A stretch of 64,000 bases of DNA from NCBI RefSeq assembly GCF_018333375.1, contig NZ_BORW01000009.1:1-64000 (forward strand). Reading direction: 5' to 3'. The notes beneath the pieces are model-generated. The model worked only from the letters and a program-made list of their open reading frames with translations. It did no database searches and was not told the DNA's origin. This document shows positions 15,150 through 23,714 of this stretch, piece after piece (the first letter of the stretch is position 1; every line of letters begins with the position of its first letter). Source of the stretch: Paenibacillus cookii. Its GTDB lineage: Bacteria; Bacillota; Bacilli; Paenibacillales; Paenibacillaceae. The translations under genes and the position numbers were made by a program.

Positions 15150-16943
15150 ATGAGATCCTGGTTCCACACTCGTTTTCCCCCATTGCACTCGATCGTCGTG
15201 CAGCTATTCCTCTTTTTTTTCTTCGGGATGACTCTTCCTGTCCTGATTGGAGGATTCATATCCTACCACAAATCGTCCATGATCGTTGAAGAGCAGGTCA
15301 GTAAAGTGGCCGCGCTAACGATTGTGCAGGTGAGCGATAAGCTCAACATGTTTTTCAAGAAACTGGACGACTCCTCGATGATGGTGCTCAACAGCAAAAT
15401 CGTCCACAACATTTTGGAGCAGAGACAGGGTGATACCGCCTACGAAACGACGCTTAAGGTGAAGGACGGCAAGGACATGCTGACTTCGATTATGATCAAT
15501 TCGCCGGAAATTCTCGATATTTACATTTTTGATACAAAAGGAAAAAATTCGGTGCTTAGCGCAGACTCCCTCATGTCGATTCCGAATCAATGGGATTCCG
15601 ACTGGTATAAGGCCATATTGAAAGCGAACGGCAATACCGTATGGTTTGGGCTCTCCGAAACTTCATACCTGAAAAGGACCGGGATGGGATTCCCGGTTTT
15701 TGGCCTCGGCAGGGCCATCCGGAGCTGGGAGACGGGCGAAGTCATCGGCGTCATGTTTGTCGAGGTCATGGGAAACGTGCTGATCGATGAGCTGAACCGC
15801 GTTCAATTCGGCGACACGGGTTATGTCTACATCGTCAATGAGCAAAATCAATATTTCTATCATCCCAATCCGGACGAGTACGGGAAGGCGTCCAAGCTGC
15901 CGATGCCGGCCCGGAAAATGCAGCTGCGCGAGGGCAAGCGTAACACGCTCATGATTCCAGAGCGACTGAACAACGGCTGGCTCGTGGTAGGCGTCGTACC
16001 GCTCGAGGAGTTGACTGCAGACTCGTCCAGCATTCGAAATCTGACGGTGTTGATAACCCTATGCTCCATCGTGCTGGCGATTGGCATGGGCTACTACGTT
16101 ACACGCCGAATCGGGAATCCGCTCGTCTATTTGAGCCGCTTGATGCGCAAAGGAGAAGCCGGCGATTTGACCATCCGCAGCCGCAGCATCGGACGCAATG
16201 AAATCGGACAGCTTGGCCGCAGCTTCAACAATATGATTGAACAGATTGAGCTGCTCGTCGAGCGGATCGCCAAGGAGGAATCCGAGAAGAAAAAGGCCGA
16301 AATCCGGGCGCTTCGGTACCAGATCAATCCGCATTTTCTATACAACACGCTGAATTCGATCCGCTGGCTTGCCAAGCTGAACCGCACGAACGATGTAGAC
16401 AAAGCCGTGACTTCGCTCGTACAGCTGCTCGAGGTCAGCATGGGGCGTAACGGCGTTTTCATCCAATTAGGAGAAGAGCTGGACCTGCTGCAGAAATATA
16501 TGGTCATTCAAGGGTACCGATATGACAACGCCATCACGCTGCTAATGGATTGTCCGGATGAGCTGAAGCAAATTCCGATTCCGCGCATGCTTCTCCAGCC
16601 GATTGTTGAAAATGCGGTCTTTCACGGCATCGCGCCGAAGGATGAACCGGGTACGATTCAGATTCGTGCGCGGCAAGAGGGGGAGGAGATCATCATCAGC
16701 ATCGCCGACGACGGCGTAGGTATGAGCGAGGAGCGGCTTGCCCAAATTTTCGCCGAGGAGGGGCCGCATCATAACCGGGGGATGACCAACATCGGGCTGC
16801 GCCATGTGCACCAAACGATTCGGCTGTATTATGGCAACGAATACGGGGTCAGCGTGACCAGCGAGCTCATGCAGGGGACGAAGGTCACGATTACTTTTAC
16901 GACATTGAAGGGGGATCATGATGTACAAAGTGCTGTTGGTTGA
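15150..16943 (+). CDS. sensor histidine kinase, YesM type
   Basis: 597 residues. There is a membrane helix at about 17-40, an extracytoplasmic dCache-like domain at about 41-290, a second helix at about 294-315, then a HAMP linker (NEIGQLGRSFNNMIEQIELL). The His-kinase box RYQINPHFLYNTLNSIRWLA carries the phosphorylated His395, and the C-terminal ATPase shows LLQPIVENAVFHGI (N box) and ISIADDGVGMS (G1). This architecture marks the YesM/LytS-like kinases that partner AraC-type regulators and sense extracellular saccharides, often through the adjacent binding protein. It overlaps the response regulator gene by 26 bases, and an ABC importer follows. Confidence 0.9.
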   Translation: MRSWFHTRFPPLHSIVVQLFLFFFFGMTLPVLIGGFISYHKSSMIVEEQVSKVAALTIVQVSDKLNMFFKKLDDSSMMVLNSKIVHNILEQRQGDTAYETTLKVKDGKDMLTSIMINSPEILDIYIFDTKGKNSVLSADSLMSIPNQWDSDWYKAILKANGNTVWFGLSETSYLKRTGMGFPVFGLGRAIRSWETGEVIGVMFVEVMGNVLIDELNRVQFGDTGYVYIVNEQNQYFYHPNPDEYGKASKLPMPARKMQLREGKRNTLMIPERLNNGWLVVGVVPLEELTADSSSIRNLTVLITLCSIVLAIGMGYYVTRRIGNPLVYLSRLMRKGEAGDLTIRSRSIGRNEIGQLGRSFNNMIEQIELLVERIAKEESEKKKAEIRALRYQINPHFLYNTLNSIRWLAKLNRTNDVDKAVTSLVQLLEVSMGRNGVFIQLGEELDLLQKYMVIQGYRYDNAITLLMDCPDELKQIPIPRMLLQPIVENAVFHGIAPKDEPGTIQIRARQEGEEIIISIADDGVGMSEERLAQIFAEEGPHHNRGMTNIGLRHVHQTIRLYYGNEYGVSVTSELMQGTKVTITFTTLKGDHDVQSAVG

Positions 16944-17754
16944 TGATGAAGCCATCGCAAGAATGGGAATTCGGTCTACTTTTGATTGGGAAGTCAACGG
17001 ATTCGAGCTGGTGGGAGAGGCTTCCAACGGCCAGCGGGCGATGAAATGGGTCGAAAGCAAGGAAATCGACATTCTGATTACCGATATTGCCATGCCGGTG
17101 ATGGATGGACTTGAGCTTGCGCGCAGGACGAGGGAGATCTGCCCTTGGGTCAAGGTGCTTCTGCTCAGCTGCCACAGCGATTTCGAGTATGTCCGCGAGG
17201 GGATCCGGCTGGGTGCCTTTGACTATATTTTAAAGCCAATGCTGAGTGCGGAATCGCTGAAAACGGTGCTGTATGAAATGCGCCACAGCCTGCAGAAGGA
17301 GAAGGAAGATCACCGCATTTTGGAGCAGTATAAGGAAAAAAACAGCGCCGACACGGCGGTCGCCGTGATGCCGCTGCCCCTCCCGGCGGATTGTCCGCCT
17401 CCGGATAAATCGCTGCACCAGCGCATCGTTCAGCAGGCGGTCGAGTATATCTCGGAGCATTTTACAGAGTCGATCTCACTGCAGCAGGTTGCCGACAAAG
17501 TGTGCGTCAGCCGCAATTATTTCAGTGAAATGTTTAAGCGGGTCACCGGGCATAATTTCATCGATTATTTGATTACGCTGCGGGTGAACCGGGCCAAGGA
17601 ACTTCTGCAAAATCCAACGCTGAAAGTATATGAGGTCGCGGAGATGTCGGGCTTCAATGACACCAAGCATTTCAGCAAACAGTTCAAAAAAGTCGTCGGA
17701 CTGACGCTGGCGGAATTCCAGGGAATGCCGCGCAGATCAGCGCCCTTCAGCTGA
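16918..17754 (+). CDS. AraC-type response regulator, YesN type
   Basis: 278 residues. The receiver domain has LLVDDEAIARMGI, the phosphorylated Asp in ILITDIAMPVMDG (about residue 56) and the Lys in DYILKPM. The C-terminal AraC/XylS domain carries two helix-turn-helix motifs (LQQVADKVCVSRNYFSEMFK and VYEVAEMSGFNDTKHFSKQF). Two adjacent ATGs (16918, 16921) are both possible after AAGGGGGATC. It should be phosphorylated by the preceding kinase and activate the sugar importer downstream. Compared with long YesN proteins it lacks a middle domain, which is a common short form. Confidence 0.9.
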   Translation: MMYKVLLVDDEAIARMGIRSTFDWEVNGFELVGEASNGQRAMKWVESKEIDILITDIAMPVMDGLELARRTREICPWVKVLLLSCHSDFEYVREGIRLGAFDYILKPMLSAESLKTVLYEMRHSLQKEKEDHRILEQYKEKNSADTAVAVMPLPLPADCPPPDKSLHQRIVQQAVEYISEHFTESISLQQVADKVCVSRNYFSEMFKRVTGHNFIDYLITLRVNRAKELLQNPTLKVYEVAEMSGFNDTKHFSKQFKKVVGLTLAEFQGMPRRSAPFS

Positions 17755-17812
17755 ACACTCCGCAAAATAGAAAACATAGGAAAACATGACACGATTTCGG
17801 AAATTAGTGCCG

Positions 17813-17842
17813 TTCAAATGGCGAAGGGAGCCGTTTTATAAT
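17813..17842 (+). promoter_or_regulatory. promoter of the ABC sugar importer
   Basis: A perfect -10 TATAAT (17837-17842) is preceded 18 bases upstream by a weak TTCAAA. Weak -35 boxes are common where an AraC-type activator is needed, which fits the regulator just upstream. Confidence 0.55.
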
Positions 17843-17847
17843 ATTCA

Positions 17848-17861
17848 CGTAAACGTTTTCA
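17848..17861 (+). promoter_or_regulatory. cre site (CcpA)
   Basis: CGTAAACGTTTTCA matches the catabolite-responsive element consensus TGWNANCGNTNWCA at 13 of 14 positions. It lies at the expected start of transcription of the importer, so CcpA would repress it in the presence of preferred sugars. Confidence 0.65.
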
Positions 17862-17911
17862 GGATGAGGTACGAAGCAGACGACTACTCTTTTGAATGGG
17901 GGAGTAAAGAA

Positions 17912-19243
17912 ATGAAGAAGCTCAGAAAGTCCTTGCTCGCGGTGGTATTGTTGGCGTCGGTTGTGCTGCAGGCATGCGGATCGGGTGGCGGCAGCGACAA
18001 CCAGGGAGCGGTGTCGGAAGACGGCAAAGGCGGCGGGGAGAAGGTCAAGATTAAATGGGCGACCTGGGGGAATCCCGGAGAGCTGACCCGCTTCCAAGAG
18101 TTTACGAAGGACTTCAACTCGAAGCATCCGGACATTGAGGCGGAGCTGATTCCGATTCCGGGGGAATACGACCAGAAAATTTTGACGCAGCTGACGGGAG
18201 GAACCGCTCCTGACGTGTTTTATGCCGGCGATGGCTTTGTCGTGAAACTGATCGAGAACAAAAGCATCGAGGAAGTAACGCCGCGAATGACGGCGGCAGA
18301 CAGCAGAATCAAACCGGAGGACTATTTCGAGGGGCTGTGGGGCGCGGCGAAGCGTGACGGCAAAATCTACGGCGTGCCGGTCGACTGCAACCCGATGGTG
18401 CTGTGGTACAACAAAAAAGTGTTGAAGGACGCGGGAATTACGGAAATGCCGGCCGACCTTCAGGCGAAGGGTGAGTGGACCTGGGACGCTTTCAAAGGCA
18501 TGGTGGAGAAAATCCGCGACTCGAAAAAGTACGGATACGTACTGGACAACTCCTGGAACAGCTATTACAGCTGGGTAACGTCCAACGGCGGCAAAGTCTA
18601 CGACGATAACGGCAAGTTTATCGGTTATGACGATCCGAAGGCGAAAGAAGCGTTCCAGTTCCTGTACGATAACGTGAAGGAGAAAAATATTACATTTGCA
18701 GGTACGCTGCCGAAGGGGCAGGGCGGCGACGCCATGTTTATGTCCAACCAAGTCGGTTTCGTCGGAGCCGGACGCTGGTATCTGCCGCTGTTCAAGAAAA
18801 ACGCCAGCCTGGAGTATGATGTCGTGACCTGGCCGACGAACACCGGCAACAAGATTGAACCGGCCGGAATTCCGACGGCATTCCTGGTCATGAACAGCGC
18901 ATCGAAGCATAAAGACGCCGCCTATACCTTCTATTCCGAGTTCCTGAGCGCGGAAGGACAGAAGTTCCGTCTGCAAGGCGGGGGCAATGCCGTACCGTCC
19001 GTTCAAGGCGTGGATGACGTCGTTCTGGAAGGCAACCTGCCGGAGCATGCGCAGCTGTTCCTCGATGCCCGTGAGGTAGGTTATTCGCTGACGCCGTTCG
19101 AGGCCGGCATTCCGGGGTTAAGCACGGACATCACTTCCAAGTTCGAGGCACTGTGGCTCAAGAACGGCGAATTGGACGCGTCGCTCAAAGACATTCAAGA
19201 CATGGCCAACAAAAAAATCGACGATTATAAAAACGGCAAATAA
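17912..19243 (+). CDS. ABC sugar importer, substrate-binding lipoprotein
   Basis: 443 residues from the ATG at 17912, which follows GGGGGAGTAAAG; an upstream in-frame extension lacks a signal sequence. The N-terminus is a lipoprotein signal with lipobox LQAC and a following GSGGGSDN linker. The mature protein is a family 1 extracellular solute-binding protein (KIKWATWGNPGELTRFQEF, LTGGTAPDVFYAG, GIPTAFLVMN). It captures a mono- or oligosaccharide outside the cell and passes it to the two permeases downstream. The saccharide cannot be told from sequence. Confidence 0.9.
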   Translation: MKKLRKSLLAVVLLASVVLQACGSGGGSDNQGAVSEDGKGGGEKVKIKWATWGNPGELTRFQEFTKDFNSKHPDIEAELIPIPGEYDQKILTQLTGGTAPDVFYAGDGFVVKLIENKSIEEVTPRMTAADSRIKPEDYFEGLWGAAKRDGKIYGVPVDCNPMVLWYNKKVLKDAGITEMPADLQAKGEWTWDAFKGMVEKIRDSKKYGYVLDNSWNSYYSWVTSNGGKVYDDNGKFIGYDDPKAKEAFQFLYDNVKEKNITFAGTLPKGQGGDAMFMSNQVGFVGAGRWYLPLFKKNASLEYDVVTWPTNTGNKIEPAGIPTAFLVMNSASKHKDAAYTFYSEFLSAEGQKFRLQGGGNAVPSVQGVDDVVLEGNLPEHAQLFLDAREVGYSLTPFEAGIPGLSTDITSKFEALWLKNGELDASLKDIQDMANKKIDDYKNGK

Positions 19244-19365
19244 CGAAAGTCCGGAGGGGGGGAGCGCAGGGCACAGCGCAGCGTTCCTTCCCTCTTTCCA
19301 TACGGCCGGCGGCTGACGGCCAGCGCTTCATAAGGCATAATTCGCAAAAGGGAAGGTGGTTGTTT

Positions 19366-20316
19366 ATGCAGAATCAGACGGCCAGCAGAACGGCTTCTGC
19401 ACCGGCCTTGCAGCCGGACAACAAACGGAAGACCGCTATGACAAGCAAGACATCGGATGGGATTTGGGGGTATGTCTTTATTTTTCCCCAATTGGTCGGA
19501 CTGCTGCTGTTCTCCTTAATTCCCCTGATTTCGGCTTTCGTGCTCAGCATGATGAAATGGGACGGGATGGGGGAGAAGCAGTTTGTCGGACTGGACAACT
19601 TCATCAACACGTTCAAGGATGAGGATTTCCGGATCGCCGTGGTCAATACGCTGTACTATACGGTGCTGACCGTGCCTACGGGCATTATTTTGGCGATGCT
19701 CATCGCGGTCGGCTTGAACCGGGTAAAAGGCAAGCTGATCTACAGACTCATTTATTTTATGCCGAACATTACGATGTCCGTTGCGGTCGCCGTCGTCTTT
19801 ATGTGGCTGTTTAACGCGGATTTCGGTCTGATCAACCTTTATTTGAAGGAGTGGTTCGGGATCGACGGTCCCCGCTGGCTGACCGATACGCGGTTTGTCA
19901 TGCCGTCGATCGCCATGCTCAGCGTCTGGATGGGTCTTGGCGGGAACATGGTCTTGTTCCTGGCCGGGCTGCAGGGCATATCCGCCAGCTATTACGAAGC
20001 GGCACAAATTGACGGCGCCAGCAAATGGCAGCAGTTTATCAACATAACCGTTCCGCTGCTATCTCCGACGACCTTTTTCGTGACGATTATGACGATCATC
20101 GGTTCGTTTCAGGTGTTCGACCAGTCGTTCGTCATGACCTCCGGCGGGCCCGCGAAAGCGAGCTATACGATCGTGTTTCATATTTACGATTCGGCGTTCG
20201 TGGACTTTACGTTCGGGAAAAGCACGGCGACCGCAGTCATTTTGTTCATCATGATCTTGGCGCTGACGCTGTTCCAAATGAAAATATCCAAACGCTGGGT
20301 TCATTACGAGGACTAG
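19366..20316 (+). CDS. ABC sugar importer permease, MalF/UgpA type
   Basis: 316 residues with six predicted membrane helices. The start is the ATG at 19366, six bases after AAGGTGG; the TTG at 19360 is too close to that site. The cytoplasmic EAA loop (EAAQIDGASKWQQFINITVP) that docks the ATPase lies at about residue 208-227. It is the second gene of the importer operon. No ATPase gene follows, so a shared MsmX-type ATPase encoded elsewhere is expected, as in Bacillus. Confidence 0.9.
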   Translation: MQNQTASRTASAPALQPDNKRKTAMTSKTSDGIWGYVFIFPQLVGLLLFSLIPLISAFVLSMMKWDGMGEKQFVGLDNFINTFKDEDFRIAVVNTLYYTVLTVPTGIILAMLIAVGLNRVKGKLIYRLIYFMPNITMSVAVAVVFMWLFNADFGLINLYLKEWFGIDGPRWLTDTRFVMPSIAMLSVWMGLGGNMVLFLAGLQGISASYYEAAQIDGASKWQQFINITVPLLSPTTFFVTIMTIIGSFQVFDQSFVMTSGGPAKASYTIVFHIYDSAFVDFTFGKSTATAVILFIMILALTLFQMKISKRWVHYED

Positions 20317-20342
20317 AATCGACCGGATAAGGAGGAGAACGC

Positions 20343-21176
20343 ATGCAGACCAGAGGACTACGCTTGTCCACCGTCCTGCTTCATATTATATTGCTGATCG
20401 GCGCGTGCATCATGGCACTTCCGTTTATATGGATGCTGCTCAGCTCGCTCAAGGATCTGTCCCAAGTTTTTATCGTGCCGCCGAAATGGATCCCCGATCC
20501 GTTCGTGTGGTCCAATTTCAAAACCTCGTTAACCGCGCTGCCTTTCGGAAAAGCATATTTCAACAGCTTCTACATCAACGTGATCGTCGTTGCTTCGCAG
20601 CTGTTCACCTGCTCGATGGCGGCTTACGCGTTTGCCAAGATCCGCTTCCCCTTCCGGGAGCCCCTCTTCGTCCTGTTTCTGGCGACGATGATGGTGCCGG
20701 GGCAAGTTACGATCATTCCCCTGTATTTGATGATGAAAAGCATCGGCTGGCTCGATTCGCATTTGTCGATCATTGTGCCCGCCGCCTTGTTTAACGCCTT
20801 CGGCGTGTTTCTGCTGCGCCAGTTTTTCAGAGGCATTCCGAAGGAGATGGAGGAGGCCGCCATCGTGGACGGCGCCAACCGCTGGACGATTTATGCGCGG
20901 ATCATGCTGCCCCTGGTGAAGCCGGCTTTGTCGGCGCTCGGCATTTTCACGTTCCTCGGCATGTGGAACAGCTTTTTCTATCCGCTCATATTCCTGAACA
21001 CTCCCGAAAAATTCACCGTCCCGATGATGCTGAACCTGTACCGCGGCATGTATTCCACGGACTGGACGCTCATGATGGCCGGCGCCTCGATTGCGCTGAT
21101 TCCGGTACTGATCGTGTATATCATCGGTCAGCGTTATATAATAGAGGGAGTAACGCTTTCCGGGATCAAAGGTTAG
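20343..21176 (+). CDS. ABC sugar importer permease, MalG type
   Basis: 277 residues with six helices. The EAA loop reads EEAAIVDGANRWTIYARIML at about residue 170-190. AAGGAGGAG is placed seven bases before the ATG. The C-terminus ends in YIIEGVTLSGIKG, the classical MalG tail that contacts the ATPase subunit. It pairs with the permease 26 bases upstream. Confidence 0.9.
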   Translation: MQTRGLRLSTVLLHIILLIGACIMALPFIWMLLSSLKDLSQVFIVPPKWIPDPFVWSNFKTSLTALPFGKAYFNSFYINVIVVASQLFTCSMAAYAFAKIRFPFREPLFVLFLATMMVPGQVTIIPLYLMMKSIGWLDSHLSIIVPAALFNAFGVFLLRQFFRGIPKEMEEAAIVDGANRWTIYARIMLPLVKPALSALGIFTFLGMWNSFFYPLIFLNTPEKFTVPMMLNLYRGMYSTDWTLMMAGASIALIPVLIVYIIGQRYIIEGVTLSGIKG

Positions 21177-21215
21177 CGATCGCGCTCCTTCGTCTTTGAT
21201 CCAAGCAAAGTTGCA

Positions 21216-21251
21216 GCAGCATGGTCAGGTTCCTTGACCATGCTGCTTTTT
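21216..21251 (+). terminator. terminator of the ABC importer operon
   Basis: GCAGCATGGTCA and TGACCATGCTGC form a perfect twelve-pair stem with a seven-base loop, followed by TTTTT. Confidence 0.85.
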
Positions 21252-21374
21252 GCGTAACTGTTTTGATCAACGCTTGTTGGCTTTCATTTACGAAGAGGGG
21301 CGGAGAAAGATGCCTGGCCAGCAAGTAATTGCTGCCGTTCGGGTTATATCCCGGAACCCAAATTATGATAATAT

Positions 21375-21503
21375 ATGAAAAAGTATGGAGGACAAAGTGA
21401 GCTATATGGCATTGACGAATGGGATCATTGGCTTGAGGATGAGGCAACCTGGAGGTTTCTCAATGCCGTTGATTCTCTTGCAGCATTTATGAATACGATA
21501 TAG
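21375..21503 (+). other. possible 42-codon ORF or remnant
   Basis: An ATG-to-TAG frame encodes an acidic peptide with protein-like composition (ELYGIDEWDHWLEDEATW, then RFLNAVDSLAAFM). It lacks a ribosome binding site, so it is more likely the tail of a lost gene than a functional small protein. It ends 15 bases before the truncated response regulator. Family not recognised. Confidence 0.3.
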
Positions 21504-21518
21504 AGAGAGGGATGTTGC

Positions 21519-21947
21519 TTGAAAAGAAATGTACTATATATTGAAGATCATGAGAAAATAGGCAGCCTGCTAAAAGAAGAATTGGAACAGCGGGGATTTA
21601 CCGTTAAATGGCTGTTATCTGGGGAAGGAGCCGAAACAGAGGTACATCAGCATGAAGTCGTTGTTTTGGATATCATGTTACCCGGTTTAGACGGATTTAC
21701 GGTGGGGAAACGATTAAAAAAGGCAGCTCCTGATGTTCCTATTTTGCTATTATCTGCGCGAACATCGGTCACTGATAAGGTAGATGGTTTGCAATTTGCT
21801 GATGACTATTTAACGAAACCATTCCATACGGACGAGTTGGTTGCAAGATTAGAAGTGTTAATCCGTCGAAGGGGTGGGACCCCTTCCGGACGCAATGGTT
21901 CTTATCCATTGGAGCGGTATGATGGCACTGTCTTTAATAGTTGTTGA
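21519..21947 (+). pseudogene. OmpR-type response regulator, truncated after the receiver domain
   Basis: The start is TTG at 21519, after AGAGAGAGGG. The receiver domain is readable: VLYIEDHEKIG, the phosphorylation Asp in VVVLDIMLPGLDG (about 52) and DDYLTKPFHTDELVARL. One codon seems lost in GLQFADDY, where the family has GLxxGADDY. The DNA-binding winged helix (about 95 residues) is missing; after RRRGG the frame runs through unrelated sequence to a stop at 21945. No sensor kinase follows. It is most likely a dead two-component remnant. Confidence 0.75.
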
Positions 21948-22208
21948 GGATGAGTCACATCCGGGTGGTAACCATTATTTTGCCCGATAGACTTGTAATC
22001 GTCAAACGATCGCGTGCTCCGATAGGAAACCCGTAAAGATGGCCTCATGCCATGAAAAATATCGACTTAGCGGCCAAGGAGGAGGGAATGGTCTTTCGAT
22101 CCAACAGAGATTGTTACCGAAAACGGGGGATGGATGAAGGATTATTACTGGGGTAGTCCCAGTGAAGCTGACACTACCCGCAGAGTGACTATAAAGAAAA
22201 TTTAGCGC

Positions 22209-22871
22209 TTACGCGATTTTCGGTGCGGCTCGCATGCCGATGTAGCAATATACGGAACCGTCCGCCAGCGTTGAGAAAACCACGGGTATCCAGTCCTGGC
22301 CGATGCCCGCCCCTGCAAATACCGTTTCTGACACGGGGCTGAGGGTTATTTCCAGCGGTGGAGAGGGGATTTGCCTGCCATCGAAAATTTCGTATAACAA
22401 ATGCAGCATCCCGTTTCTTTCCGTAACCGTCATGACGACTCCTTGACGCTTATAGGTACCAACGAACGGCTTAATATCAACCGCTGGCGGGTATGGTGCC
22501 GGTTCGAACACGGCGTCAGGCATACTCGCACCGGCCAATTCCTTGAAAAGTTCCCGAAAAAGAGCCGACTGGAGCAGATCTGTGTTTCCGCCGTTAGCCA
22601 ATAAGGCAACGGCTACGCCGCATCCGGGGACTACGCGCAAATAGCTGTTTTGCCCGATCGTTGCACCGTCGTGTCCAAACACAGAAACTCCGTTCCAGTC
22701 ATAAAGCATCCAACCCAGTCCCCATCCGATGTTGCCAGATGTCCACTTATCAGGCGCTTCGGCCGCCGGACGTTGGTTTTGAAGGCACGTTCGAGCAACT
22801 AGCCAATTACTTGGCCACTCAACAATAAGGCGGATACAATCTGGTTTGACGAGAGAGCTGCGGGGAATCAC
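22209..22871 (-). pseudogene. serine beta-lactamase-like hydrolase, C-terminal fragment
   Basis: The C-terminal half of a class C beta-lactamase-like serine hydrolase is clear: WGLGWMLYDWNGVSVFGHDG (third active-site box, HDG in place of KTG), LRVVPGCGVAVALLANGG, then a C-terminal beta-rich domain (FVGTYKRQGVVMTV). The N-terminal half with the catalytic SxxK and YxN motifs is missing. Residues before about position 34 do not fit the family, so the break is near 22770. There is no ribosome binding site at the first ATG. It is a remnant. Confidence 0.75.
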
Positions 22872-22880
22872 TCCGCAGCT
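22856..22880 (+). terminator. stem-loop, possible terminator remnant
   Basis: AGCTGCGG and CCGCAGCT form an eight-pair stem with a nine-base loop; only a weak T-rich tail follows. Confidence 0.4.
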
Positions 22881-22881
22881 T

Positions 22882-22992
22882 ATGTTTTATCGTGACAAGC
22901 TTGTACCGATTGCCGTAATGGATAATGAACATAAGAAGAGGGCAAAAAATTACTTTGATGTATTGACGAAGGACAAGAGCATGGTTCCATAG
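22882..22992 (+). other. 36-codon coding-like remnant
   Basis: A frame from ATG to TAG reads FYRDKLVPIAVMDNEHKK then RAKNYFDVLTKDKSMVP, which looks like the end of a real protein. It has no ribosome binding site and I do not recognise the family. Confidence 0.3.
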
Positions 22993-23117
22993 AAATAAAT
23001 TTGCTCAATAAGCTGCTTTGGCTAAATTAGGTCGCGGCGCGAGGAGCTTATTTTGATTAGTTTACCTGAGCCGGTCACTTAGCCAGAGAAGAGAAGGAAA
23101 TGATGGAGGGAGTACAA

Positions 23118-23552
23118 ATGATAAACATAATTGAAGAGCTTAAGAAAATGTCCCAAAAAAGAGGGTTTGAAAATAAAGACGATTTTCAACAGCTGCTGGA
23201 AAGATGTAAGGATATAACGTTGTCAAATGAAGATGTTGAATTTTTAATAGAACTATATTTTAAGGCTAAAAATTTGTACTTTCGCAACACTATATTGAAA
23301 GCACTTGTGTTCTGTGAAGATATTGATTTAAAGGAATTCTTCTTAAAAGCGTTTAAAAAAGAGCGCTATCTAGATATGAGATTGACTGCAATTCGAGGCT
23401 ATGCAAAGTATGCGACTGAGAAAGAAGTAGAGAAACTGATGTCTAAATTCATAGAAATTCTGATGAAGCGTCCTGAGAGCAAAAATTCAGCGAAAAAGGA
23501 CAAGTTATATTCCCGTTGCAAGAAACTGAATTCAGTCCCTGCTTCGGAATAG
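23118..23552 (+). CDS. small HEAT-repeat-like protein of unknown function
   Basis: 144 residues from the ATG at 23118; GGAGGG lies seven bases upstream and inside a longer in-frame extension, which is therefore rejected. The protein is almost all helical and Lys/Glu rich. Pairs of helices such as YFRNTILKALVFCEDIDLKE and YLDMRLTAIRGYAKYATEKE recall HEAT repeats. Many small HEAT-like proteins of this size in Firmicutes are immunity or scaffold proteins, but no toxin is adjacent. The AT-rich composition differs from nearby core genes and suggests horizontal gain. Confidence 0.6.
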   Translation: MINIIEELKKMSQKRGFENKDDFQQLLERCKDITLSNEDVEFLIELYFKAKNLYFRNTILKALVFCEDIDLKEFFLKAFKKERYLDMRLTAIRGYAKYATEKEVEKLMSKFIEILMKRPESKNSAKKDKLYSRCKKLNSVPASE

Positions 23553-23714
23553 TGAAAGACCATTTTAACATTACATTTCAGTTCTTCATGAATGATACAA
23601 CAAGCAGTTGGAGCTGAAAATAAAATAACTGGCGTTAGAAGACATATGTACAAAATACGAGTTTTGTGAAAATGTAATAAAGAAAACCGGAAGCGGCTAT
23701 TTTATTGATTTTTT

